Assembly (NCBI RefSeq): GCF_016100975.1
Contig: NZ_JACFRN010000007.1
Coordinates: forward strand, 1 to 64,000
Direction of reading: 5' to 3'
DNA from: Lactobacillus sp. W8174
Lineage (GTDB): Bacteria; Bacillota; Bacilli; Lactobacillales; Lactobacillaceae
DNA length: 64,000 bases
A program made the translations under genes and the position numbers. Position 1 is the first letter of the stretch. The number at the start of each line of letters is the position of its first letter. The notes below the pieces were generated by a model. It did no database searches. It was not told the origin of the DNA and worked only from the letters and a program-made list of their open reading frames with translations. Below, piece by piece: positions 41,785 through 49,746 of the stretch.

Positions 41785-43690
41785 TATGGAAGAAAAACGA
41801 AAAATCAATTTAAAGAGCTTGGTTCATGAAGGCAGAATTTCATATGCAAAAGACTATTTGCAAAACGCAAAATTAGTCTTGAACAATCAATTTCGATTTC
41901 AACATGCTTATGATATGGAGCCGAGCCCCGAAATTTATCAGTTAAATAGTTGGTTAAAGTCACCTAATGGTGATCCTGAATGGCTTTATGTTTTAAAACG
42001 TCAAGAATACTTACAGGATCTTTTATATTCTTATCTTCAAACAAATGAAGTTAAATATTTATTTGAAATAAAAACTTTAATTTTTGAATGGCTAAAAAAT
42101 AATGATATGCAAGACTCAATACGGTATAAAACTTGGCGAACAATTGATACAGGAATAAGGTTATTGAATTGGTCAAAACCTCTCAGTTATTTAATTAGCA
42201 AGGAAATTATTAATTTAGAAGAAATCACTCAAATTAATGACTCAGTAAAACGTCAAGCTAAGTATTTAAGAGATAATTACATTGAAAAGTATGATTTAAG
42301 TAATTGGGGCGTATTAATAACTACAGGAATACTAACTTTTTCTGCTGAACATCCTGATGTAATAAGCAGTCAAATTGCAGATTGGGCTTTAAAGAAATTA
42401 ATTCAAGAGTTAAAACTGCAAATTGATGAAACAGGTCTGCAATGGGAACAGTCACCACTTTATTTTATTGAAGTGTTTAGAAGTTCGTTATCTGTTGTGG
42501 CCAGTTTTAAAGCTAATGGCGAGCCTGTCCCGCAAGATATTATAGTTGTTTTGAAAAGAATGCTTCAAGTATGTGATTACTTGGTTAAACCAAATGGCCA
42601 GCTTTTACAGCAAGGTGACACAGATTCAATTAAAATTGACGACTTAATTGCCACAGCAAAATACCTTTTAGATGGTCAATATTATCCAGATGCGTATTAT
42701 GATTTTTTATTAATTTCTCTTGCAGATAATGCAGAAGTAGATTTTGCTTCACAAGATTTAACTACTAAAAAATATTATGATTCAGTTATTTCAGGGAACT
42801 TTTTCTTTAAGGATACGAGTAAAAAAGATTATTGGCATATATATAATGGCAATTTAGGAAGTGGTCATGGTCATGCAGCTTCCGGTCATATAGATCTGGT
42901 CATTAATAATGAAGACATTTTTCTTGATCCTGGAAGATACACATATGTTAATTCACATGAGCGGAGAAATTTGAAGTCGGGCTATTCACATAATGTTGTT
43001 CTGGTAGATAATTCTTTTCCTACTGTTCCTTTAAATTCTTGGAAGTTTAGCACAGTGGTCTCAAATCAAAGGAACGAAGTACAGCATTTTAAGAAATTTG
43101 ACAGTGTTAAATGTTCGTATATTGATAAAAAGGCAAAATACATTGTAACGAGATATTATATCTGGATTAAGGCTCATGAAATAATGGTTGTTGTAGATGT
43201 TTTGGAAAATACTGGTAAACATCTACAGAGTGATAACTGGATTTTTAGCCCTATGTGCAAAATGAAAGAAATAACCCGAAGCCAAATTAAAATTAGCACT
43301 GAGAAAAATGAATATTATTTATTTCATTCGCTAAAAAAGGTTGAATTTGAAAAGCAAATCATTTCAGATAGGTACAATCAATTACAGGACACTTTTAAAC
43401 TAATTATTTCGGATAAATTTGAAAACAACAATGTTTCCTACACAGTAATTGGCAAAAAAGATGTGATTGAAAATGTTGAGCATGTTAATTCAGTAAGAAA
43501 TGGTAAAGTTGATACCAGCGATATTCACAATTACGGTTTAGTCATTTCTTTAAAAGGGAAAAAGAAGATAACTGTTGACATTCAGCATCAAAATACTATT
43601 AAAGGAAATAAATTATATTTTATAAATAATTTGCCTTTTTACGGCAACATAGGCGTTAAAGAAGGGTCCAATAAGGAAGAGGTGAATTAA
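41771..43690 (+). CDS. heparinase II/III-family polysaccharide lyase
   Basis: 639 residues without a signal peptide, so intracellular. The N-terminal two thirds is an alpha/alpha toroid, with WLKSPNGDPEW, RTIDTGIRLLNW, NWGVLITTG and GLQWEQSPLYFIEVF. The C-terminal part is the heparinase II/III-like beta-sheet domain, starting near GNLGSGHGHAASGHIDLVI with the catalytic-type His and DPGRYTY. It probably trims oligosaccharides into disaccharides after uptake. The exact polymer (hyaluronan, chondroitin or heparin-like) is open. The start overlaps yajC (ATG 41771 or 41786), with no separate ribosome site. Confidence 0.86.
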   Translation: MNLNNMEEKRKINLKSLVHEGRISYAKDYLQNAKLVLNNQFRFQHAYDMEPSPEIYQLNSWLKSPNGDPEWLYVLKRQEYLQDLLYSYLQTNEVKYLFEIKTLIFEWLKNNDMQDSIRYKTWRTIDTGIRLLNWSKPLSYLISKEIINLEEITQINDSVKRQAKYLRDNYIEKYDLSNWGVLITTGILTFSAEHPDVISSQIADWALKKLIQELKLQIDETGLQWEQSPLYFIEVFRSSLSVVASFKANGEPVPQDIIVVLKRMLQVCDYLVKPNGQLLQQGDTDSIKIDDLIATAKYLLDGQYYPDAYYDFLLISLADNAEVDFASQDLTTKKYYDSVISGNFFFKDTSKKDYWHIYNGNLGSGHGHAASGHIDLVINNEDIFLDPGRYTYVNSHERRNLKSGYSHNVVLVDNSFPTVPLNSWKFSTVVSNQRNEVQHFKKFDSVKCSYIDKKAKYIVTRYYIWIKAHEIMVVVDVLENTGKHLQSDNWIFSPMCKMKEITRSQIKISTEKNEYYLFHSLKKVEFEKQIISDRYNQLQDTFKLIISDKFENNNVSYTVIGKKDVIENVEHVNSVRNGKVDTSDIHNYGLVISLKGKKKITVDIQHQNTIKGNKLYFINNLPFYGNIGVKEGSNKEEVN

Positions 43691-43691
43691 A

Positions 43692-45269
43692 ATGAAAAAG
43701 AAACAAACCCTTTCTTTTATAATAACTATAGTTTTAGCTGCTTTTGGCATAGCTTTTACCCAAACAGATGTTAAGGCGGCTACATATTATGTTGATCCTA
43801 AGGGAGCAGACTCAAACAACGGGTTGAGTAAAAACCACGCTTGGAAAACTCTGGGTAAAGTAAATTCTGTTAAATTTTTACCTGGCGATAAAATTTTATT
43901 TAAGAGTGGAGCTACATGGAATGGTCAACTTCATCCTCAAGGAAACGGTAATGAAAATCAACCAATTGCAATCAGCAAATATGGTGGAAAAATAAAGCCT
44001 CTTATTAATGGTAATGGTACAGCTAATTATGTTAGAAATTCTGGGACTGTGATGTTAATTAATCAACATGATTGGATTATTAAAAATCTGGAAGTTACAA
44101 ATTATAGTACCACGGTTCATTCGCAAAGATCGGGAATCTTAGTTATCAATAATACCAATACACCTGAAAAGAATATTACAATTACTCGTAATTTTGTTCA
44201 TGATGTTAATTCTGATACACAAGTGGATCACGCCTGGAAAGTAACAGGTGGAATCGTACTGATTGGAATAAATGAAGATCTTAATGGCAAAATCAACAAA
44301 AGCAAAAACTTCGGATTTCAGAATGTTTCGGTAACAGATAATCAAGTCAAGAATGTGGCTACCGCTGGAATTAGGAATAAAACAACGATGCTTTATTCTA
44401 ATGGTTCGGAAAGTTATCCCAAGTTAAATAAAAATATTAATTATGAAAATAACACTGTCGACGATGTGTTTGGTGATGGAATGATTATCTCTGAAGTCGC
44501 AAGTGAAGGCACAGTCAAAAACAATGTTGTTAACAAGTTCTGTAATGCAAATACTAATTATAACTATGCTGGATTATGGGTAATGTCTTCAGACAACGTT
44601 GTAGTTGAAGGAAATGAAGTTGCCAACGGCATGTATGGTAGTAACGATGGCACAGCTTTTGATATTGACTTAAATTGCAAAAACGTTATTGTTCAGCACA
44701 ATTATTCTCATGATAATGCTCGCGGCACAGTGTTATTTATGAATTATTCTAGAAATGGAGTATTCAGATATAATGTCAGCATTAACGATGGGTGGGACAA
44801 TAATAAGTTAATTTCTTACTTACCGGATGTTGATACAGAAAAGGTTGACATTTATAACAACTTGTTTATTACCAATCCCAACACAGCTGAAATTTTTAAG
44901 ACAAGTTCTCAAAATAGAGCTCTGAAATTCGTAAATAATGTCCTTGTGTCTAAATCAGGAACAATAAAAGCTTTTAATGATGATAATATGACTGGTGATA
45001 TAGATATTTCTAATAATGCTACTTACGGTTTTAATGACAGATGGTTTGTTAATAGTCAAAATATTAAGTTAAAAAATCCGGAATTTGTAGCACAATTACT
45101 AGCTGATATTCAAAATAGCAATCCAGGAATAAAAAATATCAACATCGCTGAATTATTGCAAATGAAAGAGTTACAAAATTCTGGTACAAGAATAGCAAAT
45201 AATTTAACAGACTTTTATGGGAATCCTGTTTCTGTAACGCCTTCAATTGGGCCCTTAGAATTAAAGTAA
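43692..45269 (+). CDS. secreted right-handed beta-helix protein (candidate polysaccharide lyase)
   Basis: 525 residues. A Sec signal peptide (about 1-30, ending VKA-AT) is followed by TYYVDPKGADSNNGLSKNHAWKTLGKVN and PGDKILFKSGATWNG, the usual start of pectate-lyase-like parallel beta-helix enzymes. Asn-rich helix turns (NNTVDD, NNVVNK, NNLFITN) follow to the end. No cell-wall anchor is seen. It is the only exported enzyme of this operon, so the extracellular step that cuts the polymer is probably its job. It does not show the motifs of classic PL8 hyaluronate lyase. GAGGTG precedes the start, one bp after the previous stop. Confidence 0.8.
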   Translation: MKKKQTLSFIITIVLAAFGIAFTQTDVKAATYYVDPKGADSNNGLSKNHAWKTLGKVNSVKFLPGDKILFKSGATWNGQLHPQGNGNENQPIAISKYGGKIKPLINGNGTANYVRNSGTVMLINQHDWIIKNLEVTNYSTTVHSQRSGILVINNTNTPEKNITITRNFVHDVNSDTQVDHAWKVTGGIVLIGINEDLNGKINKSKNFGFQNVSVTDNQVKNVATAGIRNKTTMLYSNGSESYPKLNKNINYENNTVDDVFGDGMIISEVASEGTVKNNVVNKFCNANTNYNYAGLWVMSSDNVVVEGNEVANGMYGSNDGTAFDIDLNCKNVIVQHNYSHDNARGTVLFMNYSRNGVFRYNVSINDGWDNNKLISYLPDVDTEKVDIYNNLFITNPNTAEIFKTSSQNRALKFVNNVLVSKSGTIKAFNDDNMTGDIDISNNATYGFNDRWFVNSQNIKLKNPEFVAQLLADIQNSNPGIKNINIAELLQMKELQNSGTRIANNLTDFYGNPVSVTPSIGPLELK

Positions 45270-45290
45270 TATAAGAAAGGTTTTTATTTT

Positions 45291-46130
45291 ATGAAAATGA
45301 ATATTAATTATGGTCATAATCCTGAAGATATAAAAAATTATTCAACTTCAGATTTAAGAGATCAATTTTTAGTTGAAAAAGTATTCGAACCAGGAAAAAT
45401 AAATTTGACTTATACATACAATGATCGAATGATTCTTGGTGGAGTAATGCCCACCAAGAAGCCCCTAGAAATAGTTTTAAATAAGGATTTAGGAGTAGAA
45501 TATTTCCTTCAAAGACGGGAATTAGGAATTATTAATTTAGGAGGCGATGGAGCTTTAGAAATTGACGGTAAGAAAGAACAAATGACCAAACATGATGGCT
45601 TTTATATTGGTAAAGGAAATAAGCATGTAGTATTCACTTCTACAAATGTTAAAGATCCCGCAAAGTACTATGTTGTATCAACACCAGCACAGAAAACATA
45701 TCCTAATAAAAAGTTGTTATTTAAAGATGCTCTCAAGAAGTGCTTGGGGGATCAAGAACACATGAATAAACGGACTATTTATAAATACATTGATGCTAGT
45801 CAGATGGATACCTGTCAATTACAGATGGGATATACCGTTTTAGATAGTGGTTCAGGGTGGAATACGATGCCTGCACATACTCATGCTAGACGTATGGAAA
45901 CTTACCTCTATTGTGAGTTTGCTTCTTCAGATACTCGTGTGTTTCACATTTTAGGTAAACCAAATGAAACCAAAGAAATAGTTATCAGGAATGAACAAGC
46001 TGTAATCAATCCCAGTTGGTCGATACATTGTGGAGTAGGCACAACAAACTATGCTTTTATTTGGGCTATGGCCGGTGAAAATCAAACTTATGACGATATG
46101 GATACAATTCCAATGGAAGATTTAAATTAA
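45291..46130 (+). CDS. kduI: 5-keto-4-deoxyuronate isomerase (KduI)
   Basis: 279 residues. It converts 4-deoxy-L-threo-5-hexosulose uronate, which forms spontaneously from the unsaturated uronate freed by the GH88 enzyme, to 3-deoxy-D-glycero-2,5-hexodiulosonate. Cupin fold with the zinc ligands in MPAHTHARRMETYLYCEF (about 198-215) and a later His in SWSIHCGVG. NLGGDGALEIDG marks the first cupin half. It is placed 21 bp after the beta-helix gene and 12 bp before kduD. Confidence 0.94.
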   Translation: MKMNINYGHNPEDIKNYSTSDLRDQFLVEKVFEPGKINLTYTYNDRMILGGVMPTKKPLEIVLNKDLGVEYFLQRRELGIINLGGDGALEIDGKKEQMTKHDGFYIGKGNKHVVFTSTNVKDPAKYYVVSTPAQKTYPNKKLLFKDALKKCLGDQEHMNKRTIYKYIDASQMDTCQLQMGYTVLDSGSGWNTMPAHTHARRMETYLYCEFASSDTRVFHILGKPNETKEIVIRNEQAVINPSWSIHCGVGTTNYAFIWAMAGENQTYDDMDTIPMEDLN

Positions 46131-46142
46131 AAGAGGATAAAA

Positions 46143-46958
46143 ATGGAACAATCAAAAGAAGAAATCAAGAATAATGAAAAAGCACTAGACAAGTTTAAAA
46201 TGAGTTATTTTGATTTGTCAGGTAAGGTAGCTATTATTACTGGCGGTAATACTGGTTTAGGACAAGGATATGCAATTGCTTTGGCAGAAGCCGGAGCAGA
46301 TATATTTATTCCTACTTTTGGCACACTTGAATGGGATAATACTCGCGCAATGATTGAAAAGCGTGGACGGAAAGTAGAATTTATGGATGTTGATTTGACT
46401 AAGCCAGGTGTTCCCCAACAAGTTATAGAAAAAGCACTAGAAACTTTTGGTCATATTGATATCTTAATTAACAATGCTGGCATGATCAGACGTAACCCAT
46501 TGCTTGAATCAAAAGATGAAGATTGGGATAAAGTTATTAATATTAATTTGAATGCAGTTTACCATATGTCCATGGCAGCAGCTAAAGTAATGGCCAAACA
46601 AAAGTCTGGTAAAATCATAAATATCGGTTCTATGTTATCGTTCCAAGGTGGTAAATTTATTCCCTCATACACAGCTTCAAAGCATGGTGTTGCAGGACTC
46701 ACCAAATCTTTTGCCAGTGAACTAGGTGCTTATAATATTCAAGTTAATGCTATTGCACCGGGTTATATTAAAACAGCTAACACTGCTCCGATTCGTGCTG
46801 ACAAAGATCGTAACCAAGAAATTCTTGATCGAATTCCAGCCGGTCATTGGGCAGAGCCATCAGAATTAATGGGAGTAGCAGTTTTCTTAGCTAGTGCTGC
46901 TTCAAACTATGTTAACGGTATTATTTTACCAGTTGATGGAGGTTATTTAGTAAGATAG
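46143..46958 (+). CDS. kduD: 2-dehydro-3-deoxy-D-gluconate 5-dehydrogenase (KduD)
   Basis: 271 residues, short-chain dehydrogenase. It reduces 3-deoxy-hexodiulosonate to 2-keto-3-deoxygluconate. NAD-binding TGGNTGLGQG (about 35-44), NNAGMIRR, catalytic Ser in INIGSMLSFQ and Tyr-x-x-x-Lys in YTASK (about 179-183). The N-terminus has about 20 residues before the core, ending at an internal Met (FKMSYFDLSGKV) which could be an alternative start; AGAGG precedes the first ATG. A short terminator follows. Confidence 0.93.
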   Translation: MEQSKEEIKNNEKALDKFKMSYFDLSGKVAIITGGNTGLGQGYAIALAEAGADIFIPTFGTLEWDNTRAMIEKRGRKVEFMDVDLTKPGVPQQVIEKALETFGHIDILINNAGMIRRNPLLESKDEDWDKVININLNAVYHMSMAAAKVMAKQKSGKIINIGSMLSFQGGKFIPSYTASKHGVAGLTKSFASELGAYNIQVNAIAPGYIKTANTAPIRADKDRNQEILDRIPAGHWAEPSELMGVAVFLASAASNYVNGIILPVDGGYLVR

Positions 46959-46968
46959 GATGATAGGG

Positions 46969-46992
46969 AGCGGCTCAAATGCCGCTTTTTTA
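46969..46992 (+). terminator. terminator (possibly partial) between kduD and kdgK
   Basis: AGCGGC (46969-46974) with GCCGCT (46981-46986), then T6. It lies inside an otherwise continuous operon and may reduce downstream expression. Confidence 0.75.
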
Positions 46993-47005
46993 TTGGTGAA
47001 AAATA

Positions 47006-47986
47006 ATGGAGTCTATAAAGAATAAAGTCTTAACGGTTGGTGAACCAATGATTGTATTTAGTTCAAGAGATTTGGATCAATCATTGGTTGATTCTGAACA
47101 TTTTACAACATTTCCCTCTGGGGCAGAGCTAAATGTAGCTGTTGGTTTAGAAAAGTTGGGTATAAAAACAACATATTTATCAAATGTAGGTAATGATCTT
47201 TTAGGTAAGAAAATTGTCAATTTTCTGCAAAAACAAAAGATAGATGTTAGATATTTACGACAAGATAATGAATGGCCAACGGGGTTTTACTTTAAAGAAT
47301 TGGTATCAAAAGGGGATCCTCAAATTGCATATTGTCGCAAAAATTCAGCTGCTTCTCACTTGTGCTGTTCAGATTTAGCGAATATTAATTTGGCTGACTA
47401 TCAGGCAGTGCATGTGACAGGTATTTTAGCTGCACTATCAACTAATGCTTTAGATTTAACTAAAAAAATTTTAACAGAAGCAGAAGACAAAAAAATTCTT
47501 AGTTTTTTTGATCCTAATATTCGACTGTCTCTATGGAAAGACCAAACTACAATGATTCACATACTAAACGATCTGTCATTTCAAGCTAACGTTGTTTTGC
47601 CAGGGGTTAATGAAGGAAAAATTTTGGCTGGTACATCTGATCCAGAAGAAATTGCGGATTTTTATCTCAGTAAAAGTAAAATTACAAACTTGGTTGTGGT
47701 TAAGCTAGGTGCTAAAGGTGCTTATTACGAGACAAGAAGTGGCAACAGAGAATACATTGACGGTTATTATACAAGCAAAATTATTGACACAGTTGGTGCA
47801 GGTGATGGCTTTGCGGTGGGTCTAATTTCAGGATTGATTTCTGGTTTAAAAATAAGTCAATCAGTAAAGAGAGCCTGTGCAATTGGCTCTTTAGCGATTC
47901 AGTCACACGGTGATAATGATGGCTATCCAAACGTAAAGCAATTAGAAAGGTTTATGAGGGAAAAAAGTAATGAGAATAAAGATTAG
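47006..47986 (+). CDS. kdgK: 2-keto-3-deoxygluconate kinase (KdgK)
   Basis: 326 residues, PfkB/ribokinase family. It phosphorylates KDG to KDPG for the aldolase at 36.2 kb. FPSGAELNVAVGLEKLG near the N-terminus, and the anion hole/catalytic motif DTVGAGDGFAVGLISGL (about 258-274) with the catalytic Asp. It lies 14 bp beyond a terminator after kduD and overlaps the next gene by 17 bp. The ribosome site is weak (GGTGAAA). Confidence 0.91.
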   Translation: MESIKNKVLTVGEPMIVFSSRDLDQSLVDSEHFTTFPSGAELNVAVGLEKLGIKTTYLSNVGNDLLGKKIVNFLQKQKIDVRYLRQDNEWPTGFYFKELVSKGDPQIAYCRKNSAASHLCCSDLANINLADYQAVHVTGILAALSTNALDLTKKILTEAEDKKILSFFDPNIRLSLWKDQTTMIHILNDLSFQANVVLPGVNEGKILAGTSDPEEIADFYLSKSKITNLVVVKLGAKGAYYETRSGNREYIDGYYTSKIIDTVGAGDGFAVGLISGLISGLKISQSVKRACAIGSLAIQSHGDNDGYPNVKQLERFMREKSNENKD

Positions 47987-48767
47987 CTTAAAAGATGTGA
48001 ATTCGAATGTCTTATTAGAACGAACTCAGAATGATATAGTAACACTTGCTTTTAAAAAAAGGTATCAATTAGGAGATTATTATGAAATTGAACTGGAAAG
48101 CCCTTCTTCGTATTTAGTCGTTCAGCTCGATCCTGTTTTGAATCCTACTCTGATTTTTATACCAAATAAGTGTTGGAGATATAATATACCATTTAATTTT
48201 CAACGTTATCCTTCCATGCCAGACTTTTCTTTCGGTGGTATTGCACATTATGCATGCGTAAGAAAAGCAACAAAAGAAGAAATATCAAGAGAACAAAACT
48301 TAGCTTTTAATTCACATGATCAACTTCAAAATAATGGTGCATTTCCTCATGTTACTGCTAATGCTGAAACCAGAAATGAAGACGCTTTCTTAGCAAAAAA
48401 TGTTATTGATGGTTATTTGGCAAATGATGGACATGGTCGTTTTCCTTTTCAGTCTTGGGGAATAGATCAAAGAGATGATGCTGAACTAAAACTGGATTTT
48501 GGTCGTAATGTATTAGTCACAAAGATTGGCTTACTTTTGCGTGCGGACTTTCCCCATGACAATTATTGGACCAAAGCAGATATAGAATTTTCTGATAAAA
48601 CAAAAATCACAGTTAATTTAAAAAAGACAGATAAAATTCAGTACTTTACTGTTACAGAGAAAAAAATAAATTATCTCAAAATTACTCATTTACGCAAAGC
48701 AACAAATGGTGATAATACTTTTCCTTCTCTAAGTCAATTAATAGTTTGGGGCTCAAATAGACCTTGA
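47970..48767 (+). CDS. uncharacterised discoidin-like (F5/8 type C-like) protein
   Basis: 265 residues, no signal peptide, so cytoplasmic. The C-terminal 150 residues have the character of a discoidin/galactose-binding jelly roll: DAFLAKNVIDGYLANDGHGRFPFQSWGIDQRDDAELKLDFG, then KIGLLLRADFPHDNYW and FPSLSQLIVWG. The first 100 residues form another beta-rich part, with VVQLDPVLNPTLIFIPN. The gene overlaps kdgK by 17 bp and is last in the operon. A carbohydrate-binding role in uronate breakdown is likely. No catalytic motif is recognised. Confidence 0.75.
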   Translation: MRIKISLKDVNSNVLLERTQNDIVTLAFKKRYQLGDYYEIELESPSSYLVVQLDPVLNPTLIFIPNKCWRYNIPFNFQRYPSMPDFSFGGIAHYACVRKATKEEISREQNLAFNSHDQLQNNGAFPHVTANAETRNEDAFLAKNVIDGYLANDGHGRFPFQSWGIDQRDDAELKLDFGRNVLVTKIGLLLRADFPHDNYWTKADIEFSDKTKITVNLKKTDKIQYFTVTEKKINYLKITHLRKATNGDNTFPSLSQLIVWGSNRP

Positions 48768-48794
48768 TTTTAATATATACGAAGTAATTTTTTA

Positions 48795-48832
48795 AAAAAG
48801 CGTTTGCAATTTTGCTCGCCTTTAAATATAAT
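48795..48832 (+). promoter_or_regulatory. promoter of gatABC with overlapping cre-like site
   Basis: TTGCAA (48804-48809), 17 bp, TATAAT (48827-48832). AAAAAGCGTTTGCA (48795-48808) matches the cre core and right half and covers the -35 box. Confidence 0.78.
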
Positions 48833-48834
48833 AG

Positions 48835-48892
48835 CAATAGACAAGCGAACAAAAACTAACATAATCAAACAAAAGCGAAAACTTGTCTATTG
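48835..48892 (+). promoter_or_regulatory. 11-bp inverted repeat in the gat leader
   Basis: CAATAGACAAG (48835-48845) and its exact complement (48882-48892) enclose 36 A/C-rich bases. The right arm ends two or three bases before AAGGAGG of gatA. As RNA it would form a stem-loop next to the ribosome site; as DNA it could be an operator. Confidence 0.65.
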
Positions 48893-48910
48893 TTAAGGAG
48901 GGCCTAATTT

Positions 48911-49399
48911 GTGAAAGAAAATAACTTGTTTTCTGCAAATGCAGTATTTGTAAGTGATGCATCAGATCCGACCACAATTTTTAAGGAAGTTTCGGATAAA
49001 TTACTTGCTCTTGATTTGGTCAACGATGGCTTTTTCAATGGAATTAACCAGCGTGAGCAACAATATCCGACCGGAATAGATACTTCACCTATTGCAAAGG
49101 AATTACCAAACATTGCTGTACCGCATACTGAAGGAGAGTTTGTTAAGACTTGTTTGATAGTACCTGTTGCTTTAAAAGCACCAGTATCTTTCAAAAACAT
49201 GATTGCACCTGATCAGAGCTTATCGGTAAAATTTCTGTTTATGATTTTGAATAATAATCCAGAAGGACAGGCAAACATTTTAGCACAAATTATGGACTTT
49301 CTTAGACTTACATCCGTTTCAAAGTTACAAACATTATTCAATCTTACCGAGACTGATAAAATTTATCAGTTCTTAAGTGAGAATTTTAGTCAACAGTAG
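48911..49399 (+). CDS. gatA: PTS galactitol/galactose-type EIIA (GatA)
   Basis: 162 residues, fructose/galactitol-class IIA. The phosphohistidine is His72 in PNIAVPHTEGEF. GTG start with AAGGAGGG eight bases upstream. First of a gatA-gatB-gatC operon. In streptococci and lactobacilli this PTS class often carries galactose into the tagatose-6-phosphate pathway. There is no gatD (galactitol-1-phosphate dehydrogenase) gene here, while lacAB is present, so galactose is more likely than galactitol. Confidence 0.88.
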   Translation: MKENNLFSANAVFVSDASDPTTIFKEVSDKLLALDLVNDGFFNGINQREQQYPTGIDTSPIAKELPNIAVPHTEGEFVKTCLIVPVALKAPVSFKNMIAPDQSLSVKFLFMILNNNPEGQANILAQIMDFLRLTSVSKLQTLFNLTETDKIYQFLSENFSQQ

Positions 49400-49410
49400 G
49401 AGGGCTTTTT

Positions 49411-49725
49411 ATGAGCAGAGAAGTAAAATTTATAGCTGCATGTGGTGCTGGGGTAAACTCATCTCACCAAATTAAAGATGCAGTTGAAGAAGAAATGAGA
49501 AAGCGTGGCTATAACGTCAAAGTTGATGCCTATATGATTAAGGATGTCAATGAAGATCTTTTATCGCACTATGATGGTTATTTGACAATTGCCAAGACTG
49601 ATCTTTCCTTTAAACCAAAAATTCCGTTAATTGATGCAGGAGCAATTTTATACCGTATACCTGCTATGGCTAAACCAGTTTATGACAATGTGGAAAAAGT
49701 TGTTAAAGAAATTAATGCTAAATAA
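49411..49725 (+). CDS. gatB: PTS galactitol/galactose-type EIIB (GatB)
   Basis: 104 residues. The phosphocysteine Cys11 lies in the P-loop-like FIAACGAGVNSSHQIK. The rest has the small IIB fold of the galactitol group. It is 11 bp after gatA, with AGGAGGG just before the start. It passes phosphate from GatA to the sugar during transport by GatC. Confidence 0.91.
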   Translation: MSREVKFIAACGAGVNSSHQIKDAVEEEMRKRGYNVKVDAYMIKDVNEDLLSHYDGYLTIAKTDLSFKPKIPLIDAGAILYRIPAMAKPVYDNVEKVVKEINAK

Positions 49726-49746
49726 GATTTCATGAGGAAATAAAAA

